Of a stretch of DNA of 64,000 nucleotides, positions 53,400-63,282 are shown piece by piece. How positions within the stretch are numbered: position 1 is the first letter of the stretch; each line of letters begins with the position of its first letter. The translations under genes were made by a program, and so were the position numbers. Source of the DNA: Pseudohalioglobus sediminis (GTDB lineage: Bacteria; Pseudomonadota; Gammaproteobacteria; Pseudomonadales; Halieaceae). The stretch lies in the NCBI RefSeq assembly GCF_008370495.1, contig NZ_VTUX01000004.1, forward strand, positions 124,001 through 188,000. The letters are read 5' to 3'. The notes under the pieces were generated by a model, which saw only the letters and a program-made list of their open reading frames with translations, ran no database searches and was not told the origin of the DNA.

Positions 53400-55796
53400 C
53401 TAGTTCAGAATCTCCACCATGCCACTGTCACCGTCCAGTCGCAGTCGGTCACCGGACTTGATCACCCGCGTACCCACACGGCTGTTCACCACGCAGGGCA
53501 GGCCGTATTCGCGGGCGATGACGGCCCCGTGGGACACGGCGCTGCCCAGGTCGGTGACCAGGCCCGCGATCATGCTGAAATAGGGCGTCCAGCCGATGTC
53601 GGTGATGGGGGTGACAAGGATCTCTCCCGGTTGCAGTTCTGCCGCTTCCGCCAGCGTGTGCGCCACCCTGGCGGTGCCCTCGACCACGCCACTGGACGCG
53701 GGGCGGCCTGCTATCTTGCCCTCGCCAGCATCCGTCACCTGTTCCTGCAGCGGTGTCGGCGCTCCCACGCTGATCTCAGGGAAATCGAAGCGCTGCTGGA
53801 AAGGCAGGGCAGCACGCCTTAACTCGGCTTGCCTGACCATGGCCGGGTCTTGGGAAGCCACGAAGCCGGGCAGTTCCTCGAAAGTGAAGAAATAGACCAG
53901 GTCTGCATCCGGCAGGGAACCCTCGCTAACCAGCAGTTCGCCGAGATGGGCGAAAGCCCGCTTGAAGCGGTGGGCCACGGTAACCAGGTGCGACTTGGTG
54001 TGCTCCCGCCGACGCACGGCATTGTGTGCCTTGGGCAGGATCCATTTCAGGCCGCGACTCAGGCCAACCACGTCCACACTGGCATGGTGTGCGCTGTGGG
54101 TGGTCGCGCCAGCCAGGCGTGCCCTGACGCCGGCCTGCATGCTCTGCACCAGTTGTTCCTGGTCTTCCGCCCAGGACGGGTCGCGCATGCACAACTCGCG
54201 ATAGCCGCGGTGGCCGTGCGCTGCCAGGAACTGTTCGAACTGTTTGCCGGTTTCCGGCGCGTGGCGTAGCCAGTGCAGGGCCGCGGCGGTTTGCGCCTCG
54301 CAGAAGGAGGACCTGGCTTCCGGCAGGGAAGCGATATGGTCAACCAGCGCATCGAGCTGCAGCACCATTTCCGCGCTTTCCACCTCGGTGGCCCCGGCAA
54401 GCAGTCGCATCGCCTCCGCCTGCTCCTCGAGGGTGGCGTGATTCGAGCGTTTGGCCACCATGTTCTCGACGATGGCTGACAGAAAACCTGACAGGGAAGA
54501 GGACTGTATGTGCACCGCCATGGCGTGCTCATAGAACCACGCTTTCTCAGACAGTTGCGCCATCATGCTGCTGGCGTCGTCCAGGTGCGCGATGTGGAAG
54601 CCGGCTACCTCGGCGTCGAAGCGCTGCACAACTTTGGGTGCGCCGAGGGCGTAGCGCAACAGGCGCAGCGTGTTGATGACGCGTCGCCGGGTTGGCAGCG
54701 GCGGCAGGGCCTTGAGTTCAGGTACCGGGCGGCCGCAGAGCGTCTGGGCGGTCTGCTCCGGGGTGGAGCCGAGCACGCCGGCGCTCATCACGATGTTGCC
54801 GGTCAGGTTGAGGAACAGGTGACCGTACGCCCACGCCGTGACCTGCCAGTCCTTGTCAATGCGCTCACGGGTACCGACCGCCACCTGCATGTGTTGCAGG
54901 CCGTAGTCGATGCTCCAGCCGGTGAAGGAGCCGGTCAGCGGGCACACCGCCCCCGGCATCATCTCGCCGATGTTGCTGATGGTGAGCACGTCGTCCGGGC
55001 GCGGCAGGGTGGTGTCGCATTCGTTGAGGTCGGCGGGAAGGGTGGTGACGGGGCGTGCCTGCAGCCAGTAAAGCTCGCCGTCGGCGTCAATGGCCCACTC
55101 CAGGTCCAGCGGGTGGCCCTCGTGCACTTCGGCCTGGCGTGCCCCGCGGGCGATGCCGGCCAGGTCCTCCGCCGACAGCACCGCCGCCTCGCCTGCAAGT
55201 GACTGGTGTATCACCTTGTCCTGCCGGTCGAGGGCAAAATGGTCCGGGGTCGCCTCGCCGCTGACCAGGGCTTCGCCCAGGCCCGCCACCGCATCGATCA
55301 CCAGCACATCGCGCCGGGCACTGACCGGGTCGGCGGTGAATGCCACCCCGGCGGCCCTGGCGTTTACCATGCGCTGTACGACAATGTTCATGGTGGCCGC
55401 GTCGCCCTCTTGCCGGCCGGCGTACTCCCGCGCACGCTCGCTGTAGAGGGAGGCAACGCACTGGTCGATGGCGCTGAGCAGGGCGTCGTAGCCCTGCACA
55501 TCGAGTACGGTGTCGTATTGCCCGGCGAAGGAATCGTCTGCCCCGTCTTCCCCCTCGGCGGAGGAGCGCACCGCCACGGGATGCTTGCCAAGCGCTTCCC
55601 AGGCCTCGCGCAGTCCGTCCGGGTAGCGGCCGCGCTGGGCATGGCGAATGACAAAGGCCGGTGGCACGGCGAGGCCCATGCCGGTCAGGCGCGACAGGCC
55701 ATAGGCTTTGCCGCCGACCGAGGTATCTGTCACCTCACTGAGTTGCAGTATGGCCGGTTCAGTGCGCTCCGGCGCACGGCGGGCTGTGTCTTTCAT
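53400..55796 (-). CDS. PEP-synthase-like phosphotransferase (rifampicin phosphotransferase type)
   Basis: A 798-residue enzyme. N-terminal ATP-binding domain (about 15-310: GGKAYGLSRLTGMGLAVPPAFVI, then VRSSAEGEDGADDSFAGQYDTVLDV), a middle helical domain (~320-690) and a C-terminal phosphohistidine domain with His756 in DLGSAVSHGAVIARE. The His carries phosphate from ATP to an acceptor. Pyruvate kinase-like PEP-binding TIM barrel is absent, so it is not a PEP synthase; the three-domain layout fits rifampicin phosphotransferase (RPH) and its uncharacterised relatives. The acceptor is unknown. It lies 33 bp upstream of nothing else on its strand except the P450 gene, which ends at 55830. Confidence 0.85.
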   Translation of the reverse strand: MKDTARRAPERTEPAILQLSEVTDTSVGGKAYGLSRLTGMGLAVPPAFVIRHAQRGRYPDGLREAWEALGKHPVAVRSSAEGEDGADDSFAGQYDTVLDVQGYDALLSAIDQCVASLYSERAREYAGRQEGDAATMNIVVQRMVNARAAGVAFTADPVSARRDVLVIDAVAGLGEALVSGEATPDHFALDRQDKVIHQSLAGEAAVLSAEDLAGIARGARQAEVHEGHPLDLEWAIDADGELYWLQARPVTTLPADLNECDTTLPRPDDVLTISNIGEMMPGAVCPLTGSFTGWSIDYGLQHMQVAVGTRERIDKDWQVTAWAYGHLFLNLTGNIVMSAGVLGSTPEQTAQTLCGRPVPELKALPPLPTRRRVINTLRLLRYALGAPKVVQRFDAEVAGFHIAHLDDASSMMAQLSEKAWFYEHAMAVHIQSSSLSGFLSAIVENMVAKRSNHATLEEQAEAMRLLAGATEVESAEMVLQLDALVDHIASLPEARSSFCEAQTAAALHWLRHAPETGKQFEQFLAAHGHRGYRELCMRDPSWAEDQEQLVQSMQAGVRARLAGATTHSAHHASVDVVGLSRGLKWILPKAHNAVRRREHTKSHLVTVAHRFKRAFAHLGELLVSEGSLPDADLVYFFTFEELPGFVASQDPAMVRQAELRRAALPFQQRFDFPEISVGAPTPLQEQVTDAGEGKIAGRPASSGVVEGTARVAHTLAEAAELQPGEILVTPITDIGWTPYFSMIAGLVTDLGSAVSHGAVIAREYGLPCVVNSRVGTRVIKSGDRLRLDGDSGMVEILN

Positions 55797-55829
55797 TCAG
55801 GCGATGTTCCCTGCCTCAGTATGCGGGTT

Positions 55830-57092
55830 TCAGGCGGCCTCACTTTTCACTTCGGGGTCGAACGTGATGGGCATGTGCTTGATGCCATTGACCAGGCTGC
55901 CGCGGGTGTACCTCACCGGGCCGGCAAACTTCGGGTTGCGCAGCCGCGGAATGATTTCTTCCATCATGATGCGCAGTTCCAGCCTGGCCAGGTGACTGCC
56001 CAGGCAGAAATGCTGGCCGATGCCGAAAGACCGGTGTTCCTTGTACAGGTTGGGCATGCGCTGGGCCCGGGTGACGTCAAATTTCATGGCATCGTCACCG
56101 AAGATGGATTCGTCGTGGTTGACGGTGTGATAGTGCATGATCAGCTTGTCGCCTTTCTTTAGCTGGTGGCCGCCGAGCTCAATATCTTCCATGACCGTGC
56201 GGCGCATCAGGATGAAGGCCGTGTTGTAGCGCAGCATTTCCTCGCAGGCGTCGGCAATCTTGTCCGGGTGGTCCACCAGGTACTGCAGCTGGTCGGGGTT
56301 CTCCATCAGCAGGCGCATGCCGTGGCTGGTGACGGTGCGGGTAGATTCATTGCCCGCCGCGATCAGCATCAGGAAGAACCAGACAAACTCGTCCTGGTTG
56401 AAGCCTTCCTCGCCCTGGGTGCCCTTGAGCAGGGCGCCGATAATGTCGTCCTTGGGGTTTTCCTCGTGCTGCGCCGCCAGTTTCATGGCGTACTCGATGA
56501 CGTGGAAAGACGCCATTTCCGCGGCTTCCTTGTCGACGGCCATTTCCGGGTCGTCATTGAACATCATGGCGTTGGTCCAGTGGAAAAAGTCGTGGCGGTC
56601 CTCGCTGGGGATGCCGCACAGTTCCAGTATGGCCAGCAGCGGCAGCTCCGCGGCGACTTCTTCGACAAACTCGCACTCGCCGCGGCTGGCGACGCGGTCA
56701 ATGATGTTCCTGGCGTGTTCGCGAAACCGCTCCTCGTAGGAGTCGATAGCCCGGGGGGTGAACACCGAGCGCACGATGGCGCGGTTTTTCAGGTGCCGTG
56801 GCGGATCCATGTTGATGGTCATGTGGCGCTGGATGGTGGCAAGCTCTTCCTCGCTGTATTCATCGGCGAGCACACTCTTGGCCTCGGATGAAAACAGTTG
56901 CGGGTTCTTGGAGATGAAATCGATTTCATCGCGCCCCGTCACCAGCCAGTAGGGTACGTCGCGTGTGGGATCGTCCATCCAGTGCACGGGCCCCGACTCG
57001 CGGATTTTCCTCAGCTCATCGTAGGGCATCCCCTCGGCATAGGTGTCTGGATCTATCAGGTTCTGGAAATTGGCAAATGGACATTGGCTCAT
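55830..57092 (-). CDS. Cytochrome P450
   Basis: A 420-residue soluble bacterial P450. I-helix oxygen-binding segment AAGNESTRT (about 245-253), the E-x2-R of the K helix in EEMLRYNTAFILMRRT region, and the haem loop FGIGQHFCLGSHLAR with the thiolate Cys363. Overall sequence (for example FSSEAKSVLADEYSEEELATIQRHMTINMDPPRH) places it near the CYP124/125/142-like group that hydroxylates methyl-branched lipids and steroids; this is by recollection, not a search. No ferredoxin is adjacent, so redox partners are encoded elsewhere. The phosphotransferase gene follows 33 bp on. Confidence 0.93.
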   Translation of the reverse strand: MSQCPFANFQNLIDPDTYAEGMPYDELRKIRESGPVHWMDDPTRDVPYWLVTGRDEIDFISKNPQLFSSEAKSVLADEYSEEELATIQRHMTINMDPPRHLKNRAIVRSVFTPRAIDSYEERFREHARNIIDRVASRGECEFVEEVAAELPLLAILELCGIPSEDRHDFFHWTNAMMFNDDPEMAVDKEAAEMASFHVIEYAMKLAAQHEENPKDDIIGALLKGTQGEEGFNQDEFVWFFLMLIAAGNESTRTVTSHGMRLLMENPDQLQYLVDHPDKIADACEEMLRYNTAFILMRRTVMEDIELGGHQLKKGDKLIMHYHTVNHDESIFGDDAMKFDVTRAQRMPNLYKEHRSFGIGQHFCLGSHLARLELRIMMEEIIPRLRNPKFAGPVRYTRGSLVNGIKHMPITFDPEVKSEAA

Positions 57093-57121
57093 GCTGGCGC
57101 CCTCCGGTAATTATTGCCCAC

Positions 57122-57151
57122 ACTATATACTAATAGTCATTAGTTCGACAA
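57122..57151 (-). promoter_or_regulatory. P450 promoter with operator-like palindrome in its spacer
   Basis: On the minus strand TTGTCG (57146-57151) and TATAGT (57122-57127) form a sigma-70 promoter with an 18-base spacer. The spacer contains ACTAAT-GACT-ATTAGT (57129-57144), a perfect 6-bp inverted repeat, where a regulator could sit on the promoter. This lies 30 bases before the P450 ATG. Confidence 0.6.
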
Positions 57152-57300
57152 GCTGCAACGATCCAGGAGAGCGGTAAAGGGCAGGGTGTCTGCGACCCGT
57201 TGTCTGGCCTTGCCTCGCGTAAATCCAGAAGCCGTCCAGCGGTGGTGCTTGCCTGCCCGCGATCGTAATTTGCGGACGATATCGTCGGCATAACGAATGC

Positions 57301-58914
57301 TTATTCGAGCACTGTGTGCTCGCCGGCTGCAAAGGCTTCGCGGAGCCTGAATTTCTGGATCTTGCCTGAGCCTGTCAGCGGCCAGTCCGCTACCCTTATC
57401 CAGTAGGCAGGTGTCTTTTGCGGCGACAAGCGTTCACGAATGAAGGCTTTCAGCTCTGCTGCCGAGAGTGGCTGATCTGCACTGCTGCGAATAAAGCAGG
57501 CCACCTGCTCGCCCCACTTGTCGTCCGGTACTCCGACTACAGCTACCTCGTCTATCGCCTCGTGCTCCAGCAGGGCGTTTTCGATCTCCACGGGAAACAG
57601 GTTTTCACCGCCGCGAATGATCATCTCCTTCACCCGTCCGGTGATCTTCACGTAGCCACGTGCGTCCATCTGTCCGAGGTCGCCGGTATGCAGCCAGCCC
57701 TCGCTGTCGATGGCGGCAGCGGTAGCATCCGGGTTGTCGTTGTAGCCGAGCATGACGCTGTAGCCACGGGCGCAGATTTCGCCCTGCTGGCCGATAGGCA
57801 TGACGCTGTTGGACGCCGGATCGCGGATTGACAGTTCCGTGTGGGCCACTGGCTGCCCGATAGTCTGGGTCAGGTCTTCCAGCGAGTCCTCATACCAGGC
57901 CTGGGTGAGCACCGGGGAGGTTTCGGTCTGGCCATAGACAATCTGTATGGGCGCCCCGAACACGGCCTTGGCATCGCGGCAAAGTTGCGGCGCGACCATG
58001 GCGCCGCCGGACATGATGCGCTCTGTGGAGGACACGTCCCGGCCCGAGCGCCGGACTTCTTCAATCAGTGCCACCAGCATGGTCGGCACGCCAAGAATGA
58101 ACCGGGTGCGCTCGCGTTCAATCACCCGGGCAACCATGGCGGGCTCGAAGAGGGGCGCGAGCAGCATGGTCGCGCCGACTCCCAGTCCGCCCAGGACCAG
58201 GATGGCGCAGCCCGTGGTATGGAACAGTGGCATGTTGTGCACGAAGGCATCCCCCGGTTCCACGCCGGCGCGTTGCATCGTGTCGATACCGTTGCGCACC
58301 AGCCCGTGGTGGTGCAGCAGGGCGCCTTTGGGGAATCCCGTGGTGCCGGAAGTATATTGAATCTGTACAGGATCATGCGGGCTGGGGTCACGCAGCGCCC
58401 CCGTGTCTTCGCCGGCAAAGAGCGCGTCATGGTCAGACAGCAGGATGCGGTGCCGGATAGCGGGTATGTCATCGCAAACGGCATCGGCAATATCCTGCAT
58501 CGGGTTGCCTCGGAACTCGGCGACATAGTAGATCGCCTCCGACCGGGACTGCTCGAGCACGTATTTGAGCTCGTTTTTCTGGTAGGCAGGGTTGACGGTC
58601 ACCAGGATGACGCCGGCGAGGCCGCATGCCAGTTCGAGCAGCACCCACTCGGGCACGTTGTTCGCGTACACCGCGATACGGGCGCCTTCTGCGTGCCGAC
58701 TGGCCAATGCGCGTGCGAGGCGCTCGGCATCAGCCGTGAGTTCGGCATACGTCCAGGTGCGGCTGATGTCACCGCTGTCGGTCAGTTCCTGCAGCGCGAT
58801 ATGGTCAGGCGCCCGGGCGGTGGATTCGCGCAGCATCTCGCCGATGGTCATGGCGGCAGGTTCGGCCTCGCCTTGCGCCGGAAAATATGACTCGGTCAGT
58901 TCTACCTCGTACAT
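57301..58914 (-). CDS. AMP-dependent acyl-CoA synthetase
   Basis: A 537-residue member of the ANL superfamily. The ATP/AMP motif IQYTSGTTGFPKGALL (about 188-203), the second conserved block with YGQTETSPVLTQ, the hinge GWLHTGDLGQMDARGYVKITGRVKEMIIRGGENLFPVEIE and a C-terminal Lys in SGKIQKF are all present. It activates a carboxylic acid (fatty or side-chain acid) as a CoA thioester. It lies upstream of P450 on the same strand (209-bp gap). Together they point to catabolism of a hydrophobic acid. Confidence 0.92.
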   Translation of the reverse strand: MYEVELTESYFPAQGEAEPAAMTIGEMLRESTARAPDHIALQELTDSGDISRTWTYAELTADAERLARALASRHAEGARIAVYANNVPEWVLLELACGLAGVILVTVNPAYQKNELKYVLEQSRSEAIYYVAEFRGNPMQDIADAVCDDIPAIRHRILLSDHDALFAGEDTGALRDPSPHDPVQIQYTSGTTGFPKGALLHHHGLVRNGIDTMQRAGVEPGDAFVHNMPLFHTTGCAILVLGGLGVGATMLLAPLFEPAMVARVIERERTRFILGVPTMLVALIEEVRRSGRDVSSTERIMSGGAMVAPQLCRDAKAVFGAPIQIVYGQTETSPVLTQAWYEDSLEDLTQTIGQPVAHTELSIRDPASNSVMPIGQQGEICARGYSVMLGYNDNPDATAAAIDSEGWLHTGDLGQMDARGYVKITGRVKEMIIRGGENLFPVEIENALLEHEAIDEVAVVGVPDDKWGEQVACFIRSSADQPLSAAELKAFIRERLSPQKTPAYWIRVADWPLTGSGKIQKFRLREAFAAGEHTVLE

Positions 58915-59157
58915 GGTGCACCTTCTGTTCTTAAAGTTATTGGAATCTGTACGCCGCTGGCGTCTGGCCCGGCTATCAACTGCTCAACAGGACTGCCTGC
59001 GCTTACGGCGATGATATCGGTACCTTTCGCTCCATACCTGCTGCCCTGGTAATCGTCATTCAGGTGAGGCTGTGTGCCCGGCACAGGTGTTTACTATAGT
59101 GCATCCAGCGCAGCGCCGGGTGCTGTGTTGGCGCCGATGGAACGCTGGACGAACGCT

Positions 59158-59454
59158 TCACTCGCTGAAGAAACGGCGCAGTTGTTGCCGCAAACGGCGG
59201 TTTTCCTCTGCCAGTGACTGCTGTTGTTTGAGCAGGTCGATAATCGTCGCCACGGCTATCCAGTCGATATCCAGGTCGCGCCGCAGGCGCAGGGCTTTAT
59301 GTATCCAGCTCACATCGGTAGTGCGAAAGTGCCAACTGGCAACATCCCGCCCGGTGACCGGAGCGGCGATGTTGTACTCCACCACGCGCAGCACCACGGC
59401 CTCGTCAATCTCGTCGTATTCACACAGTTCCTGATAACTTACCTGCAGTTCCAT
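59158..59454 (-). CDS. cbpM: Chaperone modulator CbpM
   Basis: A 98-residue MerR-like helical protein from the ATG at 59454 (the frame above is the CbpA tail). It has the CbpM layout: a winged N-terminal part (VSYQELCEYDEIDEAVVLRVVEY) and a C-terminal helix rich in Leu/Gln/Arg (LLKQQQSLAEENRRLRQQL). CbpM binds CbpA and blocks its J-domain and DNA binding. It starts 5 bases after the cbpA stop. Confidence 0.92.
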   Translation of the reverse strand: MELQVSYQELCEYDEIDEAVVLRVVEYNIAAPVTGRDVASWHFRTTDVSWIHKALRLRRDLDIDWIAVATIIDLLKQQQSLAEENRRLRQQLRRFFSE

Positions 59455-59459
59455 AGCGT

Positions 59460-60407
59460 TCACCTCTCCCACTCTGCTCGGGGGTCGAAACGCGCCTCCC
59501 GGGAAAGCTGTTGCCACAGCTCGTCTGTCTTGTCGTTATGGTAGTCCGGCATCACCACCTTGAGAACCGCATAGAGGTCACCCCGGCCTGACTTGCCATG
59601 CAGGCCTCGCTCTTTCACACGCAGGCGCTGGCCAGACTGGCTGTGGGGCTTGATGGTCAGGTTGATCTTGCCCTCCAGGGTCGGCACCACCACCCTCGCG
59701 CCCAGGGCCGCCTCCCAGGGTGCCACCGGCACGGTGATAACCAGGTTGTGCCCCTCCACATCAAACAGGGGGTGCGGCACCAGCCGCACATGCAGATAGA
59801 GATCACCCGCCGGGGCGCTGCCATGGCCGGGTGTGCCCTGGCCTTTCAGGCGGATCCGTTCTCCCTCGGAGATGCCGACGGGAATCTTCACGTTCAGGGT
59901 TTTGTGTTCGTACTGCAACTGTCCGTCGACGCTGACCGGAATGCGGTAGCTGACCGGCTTGGAAATCTCTTGCACGGTTTCTTCCAGAAAAATCGGCACT
60001 TCGATTTCAATATCCTGGCCGCGCATCCCGGCGCCGCTCGTCTGGCTGCCTTGTGCCTGCCGGAAACCCCCGCCAAAGATGGAGGAGAAGAATTCAGAAA
60101 AGTCTTCCTCTGAGAAGCGACCGTTGTAGGCGCCGTAGGCATTGGACTCCCATCCGGGTGGTGGCTCGAAGCCCTCACCGGGACGGGCACCACCGTAGCG
60201 GCGCAGTTCATCGTATTCCGCGCGTCGCTCGGTGTCTTTCAGTACCTCGTAAGCTTCCGCTACTTCCTTGAACTTGTCCTCGGCCCCAGGATCAGGGTTG
60301 ACGTCAGGGTGGTAGGTCCGCGCCAGTTTGCGGTAGGCGGTTTTGATTGCCTTGGCATCCGCTTGCGGATCGACGCCCAGTACCTGGTAATAATCCTTGA
60401 ATTCCAC
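59460..60407 (-). CDS. cbpA: Curved-DNA-binding co-chaperone CbpA (DnaJ-like)
   Basis: A 315-residue type II J-protein. The J-domain (1-70) has the HPD triad at H33-P34-D35; a Gly/Phe-rich linker follows (~70-110, [11 protein letters not shown]), and two C-terminal beta-sandwich domains (about 120-310) hold substrate. The Cys-rich zinc domain of DnaJ is absent. It stimulates DnaK and binds curved DNA. It is paired with cbpM (5-bp gap). Confidence 0.94.
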   Translation of the reverse strand: MEFKDYYQVLGVDPQADAKAIKTAYRKLARTYHPDVNPDPGAEDKFKEVAEAYEVLKDTERRAEYDELRRYGGARPGEGFEPPPGWESNAYGAYNGRFSEEDFSEFFSSIFGGGFRQAQGSQTSGAGMRGQDIEIEVPIFLEETVQEISKPVSYRIPVSVDGQLQYEHKTLNVKIPVGISEGERIRLKGQGTPGHGSAPAGDLYLHVRLVPHPLFDVEGHNLVITVPVAPWEAALGARVVVPTLEGKINLTIKPHSQSGQRLRVKERGLHGKSGRGDLYAVLKVVMPDYHNDKTDELWQQLSREARFDPRAEWER

Positions 60408-60665
60408 GGGGAATCAGCTCTCCATCGATGGATAGGTCATAAGTACTTATATAGATGCGGATCGCGATATCTCAAGGGTATGGGCTTCGGTAGACCGCAG
60501 TAAACAGGCCGCGGTAGCGGGCCGGCGGCGCGATTTGGCATCGCCTGGAAGTGCGCCAGCCGATGCATCGCCCTTCGCGCCCGCTGATGCCAGTTTGCCA
60601 AACTCCCGGGTTTGGTCTAAACCAAGAGACTCATGGCGGATTGTCCAATTTGGAGGGACGCGCTG

Positions 60666-61718
60666 ATGAAATGGATCAGACTGGCCGTGGTTGCGGCCGC
60701 CGTGGTGGCCCTGTCGGGCTGCAATATCGTTATCCGTGTCGGGGAGGGCGGCAGTGTGACCTGGAATGATGGTCGCAGCAGCTGCAGTGCCGGCGAAGAG
60801 TGCATCGTTGCCGTCACCGACTTCCTTTTTTCCGAAGTGTTTGTGGCCAGCGCCGACAGCGGTTTCGAGTTTGACGGCTGGCGCCGCCGGAGCCGCGGTC
60901 TCTGCGGCGGCTCATCCGGCCCCTGCGAACTCAGCACTGAAAACCTGCCCCGCAACGCGGCAATTCGACGGCTACTGCAGTCGGATGACGAAGACTTCTT
61001 CCTGGTGGCCGAGTTTAGCCCCAGCGCAGGCGGCGGTGGCGGCTCGGGGACCGGCAATGCCATGGCCTGCTTCAACCCGGAACTGCTCAGCCAGGGCACC
61101 CAGGCGAGCATTGAATATCGTGTCAGCACGCCCGGCGAGCCCGACCTGAATACAACCTGGGAGCAGGTGGTGGTTGGCCGGCGCAACTTCAATGGCCAGA
61201 GCGCCACCAGGATTGTGACCCAATTCGAGGTTTTTGTAGACGGGATTCGCGCGCAGGCGGAACTGTCCGCCTACGTACAGGTGAATCAATCGGCGAAACG
61301 GGTCAAACAACTGGGTACCGAGCTGGAAGCCAGTGCGCAGGGTGTCACGCTCACCACGGTGGTGACGCACACGCCGTATTCACTGTTCCGCTTTGATCTC
61401 ACCCCCGGCGAGAGTTACCAGGACAATTACACCTCCGTGGTCGAACTCAACAGCCCGGCGTTTCCACCCGGCTTCAGCCAGCGACAGGAATTCCGCTTCC
61501 GCGACACCTACACCTACCTGGGGCAGGAAAGCGTCACGGTCCCGGCTGGCACCTACCGTGCCTGCCGCTGGGAGCTGGTGTCCAGGGGTGGCGGCGAGAC
61601 TGTTACCACCGAGGTCTGGATCGATGTGAAGTCGGGCGTCACCATACGGGAAAGGGGCTCGGACGGTTCCGGGCTGGAGATGTTGCGGGGCAGTACGCTT
61701 AACGGCAGCAGAATCTAG
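60666..61718 (+). CDS. Lipoprotein with InlB-like repeat domain
   Basis: A 350-residue protein from the ATG at 60666 (GGAGGGACGC ribosome binding site). Lipobox LSGC (Cys19). A divergent InlB B-repeat domain spans ~25-120: 'EFDGW' turn, Cys pairs in RSSCSAGEECIV and CGGSSGPCEL. After a Gly-rich linker (GGGGGSGTG) comes a beta-rich domain (~140-350) with YRACRWELVSRGG and a conserved end 'SGVTIRERGSDGSGLEM'. It is probably anchored at the outer membrane. Function unknown. Confidence 0.75.
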   Translation: MKWIRLAVVAAAVVALSGCNIVIRVGEGGSVTWNDGRSSCSAGEECIVAVTDFLFSEVFVASADSGFEFDGWRRRSRGLCGGSSGPCELSTENLPRNAAIRRLLQSDDEDFFLVAEFSPSAGGGGGSGTGNAMACFNPELLSQGTQASIEYRVSTPGEPDLNTTWEQVVVGRRNFNGQSATRIVTQFEVFVDGIRAQAELSAYVQVNQSAKRVKQLGTELEASAQGVTLTTVVTHTPYSLFRFDLTPGESYQDNYTSVVELNSPAFPPGFSQRQEFRFRDTYTYLGQESVTVPAGTYRACRWELVSRGGGETVTTEVWIDVKSGVTIRERGSDGSGLEMLRGSTLNGSRI

Positions 61719-61821
61719 GCATTCGCTGCGGCAACGCCCCGGTATTGGACGCGTACGTGCCCAAGCGGGGGCCGCTGCGGCTGGCTGTGAGCTGGAACCA
61801 CCGCTGTGCGTCCCGGTCTTT

Positions 61822-63282
61822 TCATTTTTCAAACACCAGGACCCCATCCTCGATGGGTGCCCGGCCGATTGTTTTCCTTTCCCGTGTGTAGTTCTGGCAG
61901 TTGGTCCAGGGATCGCGGTCGCCCTGGGAGGGAAAACGGTGGGCCACGCGGTGGAAGTAGTTGGCACTGAAGTCGGTGAGAAAGGGGCGCTTTTCCATGC
62001 CCAGTTCTTCAGGGCGCAGTCGCGGCGTTACCTTGCGCAGCCCGTTACGCTGCATGTGTGATACCAGGCGGCAGAGGAACTCGGCCAGCAGGTCCGCACG
62101 CAGGGTCCAGGAAGAGTTGATATACCCGAAGATGTTTATCAGGTTTGGCACGTCGGAAAACATCATGCCCTTGTAAGTGTAACTGTCGGCCAGGTCGTGC
62201 GGCTTGCCATCGACAGAGAAGGCCACTTCGCCCGCCATAACCAGGTCAAGGCCGGTGGCGGTCACCACGATATCCGCGTCGAGGTGCGCGCCGGACTGCA
62301 ATTTAATGCCGGTCTCGGTGAACTCCTCGATATGATCGGTGACCACATCTGCTTTGCCTTCACTGATCACTTTGAACAGGTCATTCTCCGGTACTGCGCA
62401 GAGACGCTGGTCCCAAGGGTTATAGTGGGGTGTGAAGTGCGTCTCCACGTCATAGCCCTCGGGTAGTTGCTTACGCGCGCCATCTATCAGGTAGCGTTTC
62501 ATCCGCTGCGGCCAGATCCGGGTCAGCGTATAGATGAGCCACTGCATCTTCACGTTGAGCCAGCGTGTCATTCGATAGGCGGTCTGCGAGGGCAGTATTT
62601 TATCGAGTATGCGCCACACCGGATCATACTCGGACCGGTTGATCATGTAGGTCGGGGAGCGCTGCAACATGGTGACCCTGGCGGCAGTTTCGGCCATCGC
62701 GGGTACCACGGTTACCGCTGTTGCCCCGGAACCGATCACCACCACCTTTTTGCCGCTGTAATCCAGGTCCTCGGGCCAGAATTGAGGGTGCACAACCTGT
62801 CCGCGGAAACGATCGATGTTGGCGAACTCCGGGGTGTAACCCTGTTTGTAGCTATAGTACCCGGCGCACATGTACAGGATGTTGCCGCGAAACAGGTGAG
62901 ACTCCCCATCCGCCGTCACTGCGGTCACGGTCCAGCAGGCGTCATTGCTTGACCATTCGGCGCTGACTACCCGGTGCCCGAAACGGATATGCGGTTCAAT
63001 ATCGTTCTCGGCCGCGGTCTCCTGAACGTAGTGGCGAATCGATGGCCCGTCGGCGAGAACCTTGCCTCCGCGCCAGGGCTTGAATTTGTAACCCAGGGTG
63101 AACATGTCACTGTCAGAACGGATGCCCGGGTAGCGGAAAATATCCCAGGTGCCGCCGATGGATTCCCTGCTCTCGAGAATGGTGTAGCGGGTATCGGGCA
63201 GGTTGGCCTGCAGTTGCCGTGCTGCGCCTATTCCGGAAAGCCCGGCACCGATTATCAGTACGTCGTTTATGTCAGGTTGCAT
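61822..63282 (-). CDS. Flavin monooxygenase, Baeyer-Villiger type (second copy)
   Basis: A 486-residue enzyme: FAD site IGAGLSGIGAA (11-21), GGTWDIFRYPG, Baeyer-Villiger fingerprint F159-R-G-x3-H165-x3-W169-P, and NADPH site VVVIGSGATAVTVV. Many proteins of this type sit in cyclohexanone, steroid or terpenoid pathways. Its start overlaps the stop of the upstream Old Yellow Enzyme gene by 11 bp, so the two are translated together. The substrate is unknown; the sequence differs clearly from the copy at 43426. Confidence 0.93.
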   Translation of the reverse strand: MQPDINDVLIIGAGLSGIGAARQLQANLPDTRYTILESRESIGGTWDIFRYPGIRSDSDMFTLGYKFKPWRGGKVLADGPSIRHYVQETAAENDIEPHIRFGHRVVSAEWSSNDACWTVTAVTADGESHLFRGNILYMCAGYYSYKQGYTPEFANIDRFRGQVVHPQFWPEDLDYSGKKVVVIGSGATAVTVVPAMAETAARVTMLQRSPTYMINRSEYDPVWRILDKILPSQTAYRMTRWLNVKMQWLIYTLTRIWPQRMKRYLIDGARKQLPEGYDVETHFTPHYNPWDQRLCAVPENDLFKVISEGKADVVTDHIEEFTETGIKLQSGAHLDADIVVTATGLDLVMAGEVAFSVDGKPHDLADSYTYKGMMFSDVPNLINIFGYINSSWTLRADLLAEFLCRLVSHMQRNGLRKVTPRLRPEELGMEKRPFLTDFSANYFHRVAHRFPSQGDRDPWTNCQNYTRERKTIGRAPIEDGVLVFEK

